Shown: in pieces, positions 10,708 through 21,733 of the stretch
How positions within the stretch are numbered: the stretch's first letter is position 1
Layout of the letters: each line of letters begins with the position of its first letter
Source of the DNA: Diphasiastrum complanatum
Taxonomy: Eukaryota > Streptophyta > Lycopodiopsida > Lycopodiales > Lycopodiaceae
Reading direction: 5' to 3'
Assembly: GCA_029204225.1 (NCBI GenBank)
Contig: CM055110.1
Span: forward strand, 3,093,186 to 3,157,185
DNA: 64,000 nt
Program-made: the position numbers and the translations under genes
The notes under the pieces: generated by a model
Database searches by the model: none
Told to the model about the DNA's origin: nothing
What the model saw: the letters and a program-made list of their open reading frames with translations, nothing else

Positions 10708-13426
10708 CCTCACTTCTAACTTGGCAAATCTAATGTACACATCTACAATTCCAAGAGCATTTCTTAACTTGAAAAATGAATCTTTAACCAAAGGTTTGGT
10801 TAAGATATCAGCTACGCACTCGGATGAAGGCACATCTAGCTTTGTACTTACTTATAGATCCATCTTTATTGTACTTTAATCTATAGATCCACTTACATGC
10901 AAGTGGCTTCTTCCCATATGGAAGGTGTACAAGATTCCAAGTTTGATTATCTATCAAAGCATCAAACTCTACTTGCATTGCATCTCTCCAAACTTGTGAT
11001 CTACTTGCATCTTCATAACATGATGGCTCTTCAAGCATTGTGGTTAGAAAAGTGTAAGAGGTAGAAGGAGATGTGTCTTCCCTTTGCTTTCCTTTCTCAA
11101 AGTATGTGAGCCTTGAAGGCTCGGCCTTGCTCCTTGTGGATCTTCTCGGTTCCTTTGGCACATGATTTTGATCTTCCAAAAGATCACTTTGGCTCCTCCT
11201 CGGGTGTTGCAAGATCTTAATCACCTAAGAGATTAGATGAATTTGGAGACAATTTGTAACTTTGAGATTCATGAAACAAGACATCCTTGCTAGCTTTTAC
11301 TTTCTTTGAAATAGGATCAAATATCCTATATCCTTTGCTATTTTCACTATAGCCTACAAATATTTCTTTGAAGGAAGTTGCATCTTCTTTCCTTCTTGTT
11401 TCCAAAGGAATGTGGACATAACATATACATCCAAACACTTTAAAATCTTTTACATTGGGCTTATTGCCAAACAAAGCTTGAAATGGTGAGATCCCACCAA
11501 TAGCACTACTAGGAAGCCTATTACATAAGTAATTAGCACAAGTTATGGCCTCACCCCAAAAAGTGATGGGTAGAGATGCATCAAGTCTTAAAGACTTTGC
11601 ACATTCACAAAGACTCCTATTTTTCCTCTCGGCCACCCCATTTTGTTGGGTGGCTGTAAGGACAAGTGAGTTCTCTCTTAATGCCATTGATCTCACAAAA
11701 GTCTCTCATCTTGTTGGAGATATACTCTCCTCCATTATCACATCTTAGAACTTTAATGCAAGAACTAAGTTGTTTTTTCACTAGAGACTTAAACTTTACA
11801 AAAGCTTCATATACAAGGCTTTTCTTAGGCAATAATTCAATCCAAGTGTATCTAGTACAATCATCAATAAAAGTCACATACATTAAAGCTCCTCCATTAC
11901 TTTCATGAGAAAAAGTATGTACATCTGAATGGATAAGATCTAAAGGTGAGGTAGATCTTGTTAAAGATCTCTTGTAGAAAGTCTTGTGTGACTTTGCAAG
12001 GCCACATGCCTCACACACTTTGCCACACTTCTTGAAAGCTTTTGGTAGGCCGAGAGCTAGCTCCTTTGATGCCATGGATTCCATTGATTGAAGATTAGGA
12101 TGGCCCAATATTTTGTGCCAAAGCTCCACTTGAGTCAACTCCTCCCTAACCATATTCACACTTTCAATAGCCACATTAGCATCCAACTTGAAAAGCCTTC
12201 CTTGCTTAATGCCACTAGCTATGCACTTATTATTTTTCAAGATGGAACACACTCCATTCTTGAAATGTACATCTAGTCCATTGTCCATTAATTGATCAAC
12301 ACTAAGCAAGTTTTTTGTGATGGATGGAACATACAAAACGTTATCAAGATCTATCCTTTTAGATGATCCTAAGCATAATGGAATAGATCATATGCCATCT
12401 ATCTTGCATTCTTGATCACTAGCTGTGTAGATTGATTTCTTAGAATCATTGCAAGAAAATAGATAAGAGAAATAATGCTTCTTGAATGACATGTGGGAAC
12501 TAGCCCCACTATCAATCCACCATGTTTCTTGGCTTGATGTTGGTGTAGGTGCTACCATCAAGGATGTGTTGAAGTCATCCTCTTCCTCCTCCTCTTGTGC
12601 AAGATTGCCTTGATCTTCATTCCCGTGTGCATTCTTCTTCTTATAGCATTCAGAAGCAAAGTGTCCTTTCTTCCCACAAAAGAAACACTTCAACTTTGCT
12701 TTGTTCTTTTGTTTCCCTTTGGAGGTAGATGCTCCATCCTTTGCCTCGGCCTCCTTGCCTTGGATCTTCTTGAAAGGATGAGACTTTTTCTTGCCTTTAG
12801 ATGTGAAGTTTGCTTTCTCATCGCCATTATGTAGTGATAAGGAGCCCATTCTTGTTTTGAGGTGTAGAATGCTACTCTCCTCGACCACAAGAACATTATG
12901 CAATTTTTCAATTGATGGAAGTTGATCTTGAATAGCAAAAGATTGAACTAGATTAGAGAACTCATCTCCTAATTTATTCAAAATTACTTGTACTAGTTCA
13001 TTATCTTGGATGTTCTCTCCTATAGATCCCAATTCTTTGTTCAAGTATTTTATCCTTAGGACATACTCTTGTCCATTTTCTCCACTTCTTCTCATGCTTT
13101 GCAAGATCAAGTTTTTTGGCATAAGCACACCTGAAGTGTTATTGGATTCATAAAATGTTCTTTAGTGAATCCCAAGCCTCTTTTGATGTGGTACAAGAAG
13201 CCACCTCCTTCAAGAGGTCATTGCTTACATTTAACTTCAAGCAAAGTAGGGCTAATCTAACCCTCTTCTTGTATTTTAGTTGTTCTTGGGGAGCTTGAGG
13301 CTCTTCCTCAACTCCAAAGAGATCATGAACCACTAGTAGTGATTCCATTCTTACTTTCCAAATGGAATAGTTTGTGGAAGTTAGTTTCTCACTAGATTCT
13401 AACATATATCCACCCATGGATGTCAT
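10708..13426 (-). pseudogene. copia C gag-pol, frameshifted and internally deleted
   Basis: Gag starts at 13426 (MTSMGGYML). An extra A near 13150 shifts the frame. The zinc knuckle CFFCGKKGHFASEC and the protease motif WWIDSGASSHM lie in 13128-12388, which ends at a TGA. Integrase (HHCC finger with LWHKILGH; core with HSDVH, RCDNGGEY, and AERKNRSL after another frameshift near 11650) spans 12336-11217. Reverse transcriptase starts at about 10950 (NQTWNLV, CKWIYRLKY) but after SKYKA the sequence jumps to the extreme C-terminus (SSECVADILTKPL). Compared with element E, about 1.25 kb holding the RT active site and RNase H is missing. Dead copy. Confidence 0.85.
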
Positions 13427-13933
13427 TTTGAATGAAATTCTATGAGACACTCAAAGTTCTCTTGATAAGGTGTGATCTAAGATAGATTTCTAGCTTTCAA
13501 GAAGCTTCTAATCTCAGCCCAATCAATCCTAGTTCAACTTGGATGATGGTATAATAGATCAACTACAAATATCCTAGCAATTCACTCCACAAAGAAATTA
13601 ATGCTAGTTCAAATTGGTTTGATATTCCACACACACTTAAGATCTGAACAAATCAGACTTAAAGTTCTGATCTAATGCTTCAAAATGAATTACTTCAATG
13701 ACTCAAATCACTATTTGATCATACTTACGGAAGTTAATTTGAAGGTTGCTATACGGTTTCACACGTGTGGACAGTACTTCAGCAGCCCACAAATCGATCT
13801 TGACCAAAAACAATGATGTTACTTCTCTCTTTGAACTCGCCCTCTCAATTAGAACTCAAAAACAACAAATTGTCAATGATTTCTCAAGTACTATTAAGCA
13901 TTTAGATCACTCTTAGACTTGGCTCTAATACCA

Positions 13934-14786
13934 TGTCAATTTTCAGAGAAAAAGGACAAATATTAATTGTACTATCAATCATTAAGAGTTATTGATTGCT
14001 TAATCCAAAGATCTATCAAGTTCTAGATGTTAGATCTTGATCTAGATGCTTTACACTATGATTTAAGCAAGAGCAATGGATCAAATAATCAAACACATGG
14101 ATGGGCGGCCTCACGCGTGTGGAGGACAGTACCTGTACGGCCTGTTTACAAAGAGTAAAGTACATTAATTTACAAATGCATTTCATTCATCAAAACTCAA
14201 GACAAATGTGGAAATCTCAACAAAACTAGAATTTGCCAATCTCACATCAACTTGTTATTGATTTGGTTGATCTCTTTATAGATCAAGTACATCCACGAGC
14301 TGTGTACTGTCCAACAGACCTTCACACGTGTGAAGAGTGCCTAGTCATCCAGATCCACCAATGGGAGTCATATGTGCTCATTTCCTTAAGTTGAGTATTC
14401 TCTTTGGCTAGAAAACAAAAAAGCTAGTCTTCCACATTTATAGAAATATTCCCTATAAAATAAAATCTAATGGAATCTTCCTATCTTATCTTCTAGAAGC
14501 TTATCGACACGTGTGAATGGTATTTTGACATTTGTGACTAATAACTCATTCACATGGAAGTCCAATCTATTTACAAAAAGTTTGACCAATTTGACCATTT
14601 TCAAGATTCTACTCAAAGGTCAATTTCACACTAGTGTAGATCAAGCTAAAACCAATCTAACTTAATAAAAATTACTTATGTACATTCTTTCACACGTGGG
14701 AACAGACTCCACACGTATGAGATCCTATCAAGCTCAAATAACTTGAGATCTACAAGATACAACAAGTTGGAAGTTATATTTTAACA
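13934..14786 (-). repeat. copia C 5' LTR
   Basis: 853 bp, minus-strand TGTTAAAATA to TTGACA, with PBS on 13921-13933. Compared with the 9810-10702 LTR it has an insertion of about 200 bp (about 13978-14186) and only one copy of the U3 segment. CACACGTGTG occurs at 14323-14332; a relative, CACGCGTGTGG, is at about 14112. The leader between PBS and gag has another copy at 13760-13769. Confidence 0.8.
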
Positions 14787-14790
14787 GCTT

Positions 14791-16030
14791 TTACAGAACA
14801 TTGTTAATAATCGTATAAGGTGCTACCTTATATTGAAAAACTATCTTTTGCTCCAAATCATAACCATCCGGATATATCTGATCCTTGAGATAAGTAATGA
14901 TATCAGAATATAACAAATTGGTGAAAGAAATTTCAAATAGATGTTCGTCTGGAAAATCATCATCAATTGGTTCTTCAATTTTTTCAGTGCTGAGTCGCGA
15001 TAGATAATCAGCATTTGTATGATGCTTTCCTTGACGAAGTTCTACTTGATAAGTGAATTCTTGCAGACCCATCGAGCAATTCGTCCGGATAGATCTGGTT
15101 TATTTACAAGATACTTAAGAGCATATTGATCAACATGAAAAATAAATGCATATCCCAGCAAATAATGTCGAAATTTCGTAATAGTGAAAATCATGCCAAG
15201 TGCTTCCCTTTATGTAGCCGAATAATTCTTCTCTTAGGCACTGAGTTGTCGACTCGCATAGTAAATGGGATGATCCTTCTTCTGGTCGTCCTTCTCGTTC
15301 AGACAGACGCCAATAGCAAATGCAGAAACATCAACATAACTATGAAATAAAATAGCCCAGTTGGGTGGTCTCAGAATAGGAGCATTGATCAACCTTTGCT
15401 TAAGTTCTTCGAATGCTTTCTGCTGTTCATTCATCCACAAGTATTCCACTTGTTTCTTCAGTAGATGTGTAAGAGAGGCAGCAATAGAAGCATGATTTTG
15501 AATAAATCTCCGATAATAGCCGACATTTCCTAAGAAAGCTCTTAGTTCACGTAAATTGGTTGGTATCTGGAGATTCTTTATAAGCTCGAGTTTATCTTTG
15601 TCGACTTCTATTCCTCTGTTTGATATCCTATGTCCAAGTAATATTCCTTCTTTCATACCGAAAAAACATTTCTCTGGATGAAGGGATAAACAAGTATCTC
15701 GACATCGTTGCAATGTTAATTTCAGCGTCTACAGGTGTGTCTTGATATCACTATATACACAGAAATCATCAATAAATATTTCCAGAAAGGTTCTTAAGAA
15801 GGCAGTGAAAATTAACATCATGATTCGCTGAAAAGTAGCTGGTGCGTTACAAAGACCAAAGGGCATTCTGTTGTAGGCATAAGTGCCCCAATCCGTAGTG
15901 AATGTGGTCTTTGCACGATCCTCCTTTCGCACTCCAACCTAATTATAACCAGAAAATCCGTCATAGAAACTGTAACGCTCTTGACCAGCAGCCTGATCTA
16001 AGATTCTCTTACTCATCCTACTCATGAAAA
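14791..16030 (-). pseudogene. Ty3/gypsy reverse transcriptase-RNase H fragment
   Basis: On the minus strand: RT fingers/palm (YDGFSGYN, then a stop replacing a Gln codon, VGVRKEDRAKTTF, MPFGLCNAPATFQR), active site FIDDF, the thumb region HPEKCFFGM and LGHRISNRGIEVD, the connection YYRRFI, and an RNase H stretch ending in RQGKHHTNADYLSRL. Frames break at about 15930, 15720 and 15240-15070. The fragment stops at 14787, exactly where the copia C LTR begins, so C inserted into it. No LTR, gag or integrase of this copy is visible. Confidence 0.85.
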
Positions 16031-16119
16031 AATCCATATTCAATGAGGTCTACATTTTCATCTATCATGATGTCCTCATTTGCTAAAAGCCCTCAATAAA
16101 TGTTAGGTTCTGAAGGGTG

Positions 16120-16360
16120 AAATTGATACTTGGGTTATACCCCCTTCCAAATGACGGTCCGGTTCTCAACCTCAATCCAAGGCTCAAAGGGACCCGACGG
16201 TTCTCAACCGTGGCCGGTTCTTACAAAAGAGCATACCCGCCGGTTCTACATAGAAGCCGGTTCTTGAAAAATAGTGTACCTGCCGGTTAGGGTCTTGAGA
16301 ACTGGTTCATAACCGGGTTGAGAACCGAAAATAAAATCAATACCCGACCAACACTGGATG
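16120..16360. repeat. cluster of GGTTCT/CCGGTTCT motifs
   Basis: A GC-richer patch in which GGTTCT occurs about eight times in both orientations (CCGGTTCT, ACGGTTCTCAACC, GCCGGTTCTT, TTGAGAACCG). It is bounded by AAATTGATACTTGGG on the left and AAATCAATACCCG on the right. Clustered short subterminal motifs are typical of hAT-type non-autonomous elements, but no clean TIR or 8-bp TSD was found. Confidence 0.35.
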
Positions 16361-16904
16361 TGACTCACTTGTTCTTTCATTGTTACACTCCGTTTTGAAA
16401 GTTGGTGACTGACCTATTTATTACTCGCTTCCATGCCAAGTTCAAGAAATTCAGCCACTTAGATATATTGATGAATTATATCACATTTGATGATGATAAG
16501 ATCAATTCTTACTGGCAATGTGTCAGAATCACAACATTGTGGAACATTTGATTAGGTAGAAATAGTAGAAAATTTGGGAATGATGATTTCTATATCTCCC
16601 CTCCACTCCTCTTAAAGAGGCTGATAAGCTTATGATTCTTTAAGTTCTGCTACTTCCTTGTATTTTGTAAAAAGCTTTTAATCATGGTTAGTTTTCTTCG
16701 AGAGAAAAAAAAAACTATTTTAGTGCAAAATTTGACAAGTCTCAAATAAATTGGCCAACTAATGGTTGTATGTGCTTATTTATGCTCATAAGGCTTGACA
16801 AAACTAATAGTATGATGCCTACTTTATTATTTCAAAGAAATTAAGCATTTATGTCCAGGGATGCGAATTTGACTAAGAGCATGCATAAATGTCATGATAT
16901 GCCT

Positions 16905-17690
16905 AGTTTTCAACGAACCATTGCGTTGATTTCAAAATGATATTTTTGGCTAGTCATAGAAAAAGAAGTATAGGATTATTGCACTTAGTGCCTTACTTGT
17001 CAAGCTATAATTGTAGATAAAGGTAAGCCAACTTGCTTATTGAATCCACTAGATATTGAAATTGAAAAATGAGAGAATAAATATTTTCATGGATTTTGTT
17101 ATTCACCTCCATTGATAAAAACGAAACATAATGCCTTGTGGGTAGTAGTAGATGGTCTAACCAAGATGACACATTTCATTCCTACAAAGATTACAATCAA
17201 GACCCTAGAATTAGCCAATGCCTTTGTGGAACTTTTTTTTGGTTTTATGGATTGCTACATGTGATAGAGTGATTGGGGTCCAAAGTTCACATAGTCTTCA
17301 AGTTGTTAAAGACAAGACTAACCATTAGTAGTGAGAATCACCTAGAATCATATGGCCAAACTAAGCCTGTGAGCCAAGTGATTAAGAATATGCTTTGTAA
17401 GTGATTAAGAATATGCTTTGTACTTTTGTTACTAAGAAACGGCTTAATTAAAAAATGTATGTTTTCATATTAGAGTTTGCTTACAATAGCAACATACATT
17501 TGGCCATTGATATTAGTCCTTTTATAGCCATGTATGGATTTGAGATGCGAGCTCCAGTCCAAATGGGTCTGACCAAATGTATGGTGAAAAGTACAAGGGC
17601 ATATTTGGAGGATATACAAAAGACCTTCTTGCTAGCTCAAAAAAACATGACACAAGAGTTAAGGACTATGTGGATCCACATAGGAGACCC
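16905..17690 (+). pseudogene. Ty3/gypsy integrase fragment
   Basis: Broken frames on the plus strand match the order of a gypsy integrase: a zinc-finger part with CLTCQ near 17005, a segment with MDFV near 17092, WVVVDGLTKMTHFIPTK near 17140-17190 (catalytic-core start), and the C-terminal core FAYNSNIHLAIDISPF then YGFEMRAPV in 17455-17600. Stops and frameshifts interrupt it throughout. Its orientation is opposite to the RT fragment at 14791-16030, so the two are probably not parts of one insertion. Confidence 0.75.
17563..17610 (+). repeat. 48-bp block duplicated at 18850
   Basis: This part of the gypsy integrase fragment recurs without a mismatch at 18850-18897 in the same orientation, with unrelated flanks. 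Confidence 0.9.
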
Positions 17691-17929
17691 TTGGCGTTTA
17701 AAGAATAATGGGCCTGACCCACTTACAGGTTAGAGTGCTAACTGAAACTAACTGAGAGATGGTGCTGCCCCACCTACAGTTAGCATAGCTACCTAGTTAG
17801 CATAGCCAAGGTAGCTAACGGATTCAGTTAGCTCTAACTTGGACTAGTTCATTTTGTCCACCTCACTACCTGTTGTGAAACAGGTTCCTTAAGCTAATTA
17901 AGCTAACTGGTGCTCCAGCTAACCATGAA

Positions 17930-17999
17930 CCCAGCTGCCAACTCTCTACAGTCCTTTGCTCAGTTAACCATGAACCCAGGTGCCAACTCTCTACAGTCC
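17930..17999 (+). repeat. 35-bp tandem duplication
   Basis: Two adjacent 35-bp units (17930-17964 and 17965-17999) starting TAACCATGAACCCAG, with a few differences. They lie in a GTTAGC-rich, LTR-like stretch (17700-18290) after the gypsy integrase fragment. No coding potential was seen. Confidence 0.75.
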
Positions 18000-18194
18000 A
18001 TTGCCAACAGTCCAACATCAAGGCGTGGAACAAGCTCCACCCTAATCCTGGAGTCTTATTGCTTTGCTTAACTGAGCCACTAATGGGTGTGGAGATGGGG
18101 CAGCAGTGGCAGTGAGCACCTCTACAGCAACTGAGGGAGATAACTATAGGTGGGACAGCAAGAGAGCTAGTTAAGTACTAGCACAAGTTAGCAC

Positions 18195-18246
18195 TAACAT
18201 AACTGCCACTTAGCTAACCTTAACATAACTGCCACTTAGCTAACCT
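18195..18246 (+). repeat. 26-bp perfect tandem duplication
   Basis: Units 18195-18220 and 18221-18246, beginning TAACATAACTGCC, are identical. They belong to the same GTTAGC-rich stretch as the 35-bp duplication at 17930. Confidence 0.85.
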
Positions 18247-18249
18247 GTA

Positions 18250-19136
18250 CATGGAGAGAGTTTTCCTTCAGTTTCCAGAGACTCTAAGATCCTATGTACC
18301 ACTGAGCACCGTTAACGTATTATGGAAATCAGTGGCACCCCTTCTGCTCTTGCCTCTAACCCAGATTGTGGTTGACAAAAGGACTCTCCGGTAATTTCCA
18401 TAATATGCCTCCGCAAGAACATTATCCAATTCATGATATTTTGTTTGAGCAACCACATTCCTAACTTCTTGCAGACAGTTCCAAAACGTATAAAAGAACA
18501 ACGAAAATTTTCACACACGCCGAGTACATAATTCAAATTTCAACACCATTTTTACTGTTGTTGAACAGACAGTTAAAAATAATGCACATGGCGTACGGAC
18601 AGCGTTCATTTCTTATTATAAAATATTATTCATTCTTGCATTGAATTCTACTTGCATAGCAGTTGCTCGCAGCGTATCTGCAAATTCTTTCAAGACAATT
18701 ACATACGTTTTCTCCATAAATTAAGCAGCCCTAAACGGTCTGAATTTACCAATTCGTAGGAAAAATTGATTTTCCAGCATGTTGTATATAATCTGACACT
18801 AAAACGAGAACATCAAATAAAGTTGATATAGTTCACATAAATGTCCACTATGGGTCTGACCAAATGTATGGTGAAAAGTACAAGGGCATATTTGGAGATT
18901 TTGATCCGCACTAACGCAAAATAACAAATATAGCCTAACATGATTCACACAAACATAAAATTGAATGGAAATCATTATCCTGTGATGGCACCACTACAAG
19001 AATAACAAATGCCCTAATATAATACATGTAAAGATCGAACTAAATGGAAATCACATTGATGTGCTGACACTGGTAAAAGAATAACAAATACAATCTAATA
19101 TGATCCATATAAATACAAGAACAACAAATATAAAGT
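18250..19136. other. intergenic DNA, no gene recognised
   Basis: Overlapping minus-strand ORFs of about 70 codons at 18292-18536 have no recognisable motif. AATAACAAAT occurs several times between 18920 and 19135 in loosely repeated units of about 60-70 bp (ACTAAATGGAAATCA and similar). The second copy of the 48-bp gypsy block is at 18850-18897. Confidence 0.4.
18850..18897 (+). repeat. second copy of the 48-bp gypsy-derived block
   Basis: Identical to 17563-17610, 1287 bp downstream. No gypsy sequence surrounds it, so it was copied as a short patch rather than by transposition. Confidence 0.9.
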
Positions 19137-19532
19137 TTAATATGATTCAAGTAAAGATCCAACGAAATGATAACCATCAGATGCAGGATTTGGCCTTGGT
19201 GCAAACATTATGATGCAAACCCCGACCAAAGAAACGACTGCGCCGACCATATCCCACACATCTGGTCTGCTGTTTTCAGCAATCCAGCCCCAAAAGAGAG
19301 AAAGAACAATGAAGAAGCCACCGTAGGCAGCGTAGGTGCGGCCGAAGCTCTGCTGCTGCAGCGTGGGAATGAAGCCATAAATGACGAGCAGAATGCTACC
19401 AAGCAGGAAATAATAGAATTGCCATCGCTCCTTTCTCCATTTCCAGATGAGCCATCCCCCTCCTATCTCCAAAACGCCCGCTGCCACGAACAGCAACGAT
19501 GCCACCACCATATCCCGCGCCTCATACTTCAT
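19137..19532 (-). CDS. UPF0060 (YnfA-type) small membrane protein
   Basis: 131 codons, no intron, four predicted membrane helices (about residues 8-30, 38-56, 66-85, 92-112). Hallmarks of UPF0060 are all present: LEIGGGW with Glu22 in helix 1, YGFIPTL in helix 2, FGRTYAAYGG (63-72), WGW (81-83), RPDVWDMVG (89-97) and the C-terminal MFAPR (109-113). Bacterial members are about 108 aa; the extra about 18 residues form a hydrophilic tail. YnfA belongs to the small multidrug resistance superfamily and is linked to efflux of cationic compounds in bacteria; the plant role is unknown to me. The ATG at 19532 is the only one that keeps helix 1 complete. Upstream are pyrimidine-rich TCCTTTT repeats (plus strand 19533-19560) and telomere-like repeats. 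The neighbours are unrelated, so no operon. The family is mainly prokaryotic, so an old transfer is possible. Confidence 0.9.
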   Translation of the reverse strand: MKYEARDMVVASLLFVAAGVLEIGGGWLIWKWRKERWQFYYFLLGSILLVIYGFIPTLQQQSFGRTYAAYGGFFIVLSLFWGWIAENSRPDVWDMVGAVVSLVGVCIIMFAPRPNPASDGYHFVGSLLESY

Positions 19533-19624
19533 CCTTTTCCTTTTCCTTTTCCTTTTCCTTTGCTTTCCTTTTCTTCTTCTCCCTTCTAAGTTCTCATCTA
19601 CAACAAAGGGACCCTTCTCTCTTT

Positions 19625-19642
19625 GGTTTAGGGTTTAGGGTT
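19625..19642 (-). promoter_or_regulatory. double telo-box upstream of UPF0060 gene
   Basis: Two and a half copies of TTTAGGG (plus strand) form AAACCCTAAACCCTAAACC-like sequence on the gene strand, about 95 bp upstream of the ATG. The position suits a 5' leader/promoter telo-box and the plant-type telomere repeat supports a plant genome. It is far too short for interstitial telomere DNA. Confidence 0.6.
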
Positions 19643-20199
19643 ATCATATTGGGATATCCTATTTGGCACCATCACTAACTTTGTTATAGATGGCGCAAAC
19701 ACCTTCACTAGCTTTGCTATCCATCGCGCAAACACCGTCGAGTGCGAGCTCCACCGCCTCCCCCTTATTCTCCCCATCTCTCCTTGCTCTTTCATCGTTG
19801 GATGGAAAGCTCCTACAGTCCCACACTATTGGTAGTGCAAAATGGCCGATCTTGTCATAAATGCATGCCCACTTAAGCAAAAAGGCTGATCCCGTCATAA
19901 AGATGAGCCCACTTTAAAACTTTGTGTTATGTAGTTGCTCTAAAATTCATGCTAAATGAGATTAAGTGAGATAATGCTTCATTGGTCGGCCCATTAGCAC
20001 ATGTAGTATGGACCCTTAGAAGCGTTTGGCCTCATGTCACTCAATTACCCAAGTCTGGATTATATGTGGTAATTTTTTTTTTCTCAAATGAAGTTTGGCA
20101 GTCATGTCTCTAATGTCATAGAAAGTGCTTAAAATATTCCAAGTTGTAATGAAGTTCGAGCGCTTCGAACATGACTGATATGATTATCTCTGATATTGA

Positions 20200-21314
20200 G
20201 AGTGATAAGGACGAAGTCCTTCCCGTCCTTCTGCTTCCATTTGGTACAAATCTATAATAGGCTTAACCTCAGTACCTTCGACAGCTTCCTAAAGCTCTTT
20301 CACTTGTAGGATCACCCTAATTTTGAATTAATTAATAGTTGTCGCCATCCAACTTTTCAATAGAGTTCGAAGATGACACATCCATCATAGACAAATATGA
20401 TATTGAAATCTAGCAATGAACATGAACGCTTTGAACTAGTTACCAAAGCTATGATCTAGCTCTAATACCATGTTGGGAAATAAGTTGCATATGAGTCGAG
20501 AATAACTATTCGACAATGATAATTCAATTGTAGAAAACAATAGTTAATGCAACAACAAAACTATTTTGATACTACTATCTTGCCCAAAGTTTTTTGGAAA
20601 TCCTTACCAGGTAGAATGGCCTGTGCCCGGCTCCTTCCAACACAGTTTATTATCATTCACAAGTGCAAAAAATGAATGATAGAGAAAGATCGCTTAATTG
20701 TCAATTATCACTACTCAGATCATAATAGCATGAATAATAGAAACATTAGGACCAGCCAACTCATGTGACGAATTGTCGAATGCAGTATGTATTGTTGAAT
20801 GATAAAAATACATCCACTGTATGCTATGATTGCACTATAATAATAGCACATCTAATTATGATATAAATTTCGCTCTTACACAAGCTATTATCAAAAATAA
20901 CTTATTAATGATCAGTCTACGCCTATGGCGGAACATAGAGGAGAAGAAGACGAATGAATACTTCTGATGAACAACTACTTGTTGATAACAACAATGTTAC
21001 TTGATTTATTATTGAAATAATATGATCTACTGATCTATTTATAGTTGTTGATGGCACAACCCTAACGGAATGCGTCGTTATCCACCTAGCATGTGCTAGG
21101 TGGAGATAAGGGATTGGAACCGAAATATGCAGCGGATAAGATTCCCCTTTCACATTTGATTCAATTGTTATTTAGTAACCCTCGACAATTGATTTGACTC
21201 TGTGTCGACAATACGTGTATTTCTGCAGACGGTCTTTGACATTGTCTCGACAATGCAAGTGAAACTACAGAGTAGTTCCACAATACAAAATGATTTCAGG
21301 AATGAAATCCAACA
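20200..21314 (-). mobile_element. truncated copia element G (LTR, PBS, gag start)
   Basis: LTR 21314-20471 (844 bp, perfect termini TGTTGG/CCAACA), PBS TGGTATTAGAG (20470-20460), a short leader, then a gag start at 20388 (MMDVSSSNSIEKLDGDNY). Gag is followed to about 20200 with at least one stop, then lost. No 3' half and no second LTR were found. The LTR contains GACA/TGTC inverted motifs and CGTGTATTTCTGCAGAC (21214-21230), both shared with element F. Confidence 0.7.
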
Positions 21315-21733
21315 CAACCATCATGACCTGGCTAGAAAATAAAAATTATGAGCTTGAAACGATGACATATAGTGGCTCACTTATGATACTTTATCCATTC
21401 TATTGGCATTTCAAAGACAAATATATTTTTGAAGTGCATAATGTGTATCATAGTTATATTTAATCCATAAACCGATTTGAAGGCAACACTGAAATAGGTT
21501 AAAAGTATTTATCAGAGTATGTTCAATGAGCTCGGTCATGCAATTTGACTATTTTAGATATTCACCCAACAAACTCAATTTTGTTATATCAAAGTTGGAC
21601 CTATTATTTCAAACATTATCCTTGATTTTATTTATAAATGATGGGAAAACCCATGAACATACAAGAAGATTAAAGTATATAGAATGATATGAAGCTAATC
21701 AAAAGCTTAATAAAACTTAAAATAGTAAAATAA

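Larger units (their letters stand above)
8748..14786 (-). mobile_element. decayed Ty1/copia complex C (LTR-body-LTR-partial body)
   Basis: Minus-strand order: LTR 14786-13934, PBS 13933-13921, gag-pol remnants 13426-10708, polypurine tract GAGGAGGAG, LTR 10702-9810, then a second PBS (9809-9797) and a second gag start that stops abruptly near 8748. The middle LTR therefore serves as 3' LTR for one body and 5' LTR for the next. No TSD can be expected at 9810, since a PBS lies there. This is the arrangement left by unequal or inter-LTR recombination between related copies, followed by truncation. The right end interrupts a gypsy element at 14787. Confidence 0.8.

Noticed and set aside
18292-18536. 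Overlapping minus-strand ORFs of about 70 codons
   Set aside because: No domain, no splice signals convincingly placed, and two frames compete.
19167-19638. Plus-strand ORFs of 140 and 63 codons
   Set aside because: Antisense to the UPF0060 gene; the composition reflects its complement.
19625-19642. Interstitial telomere or chromosome end
   Set aside because: Only two and a half TTTAGGG units, placed as a promoter telo-box.
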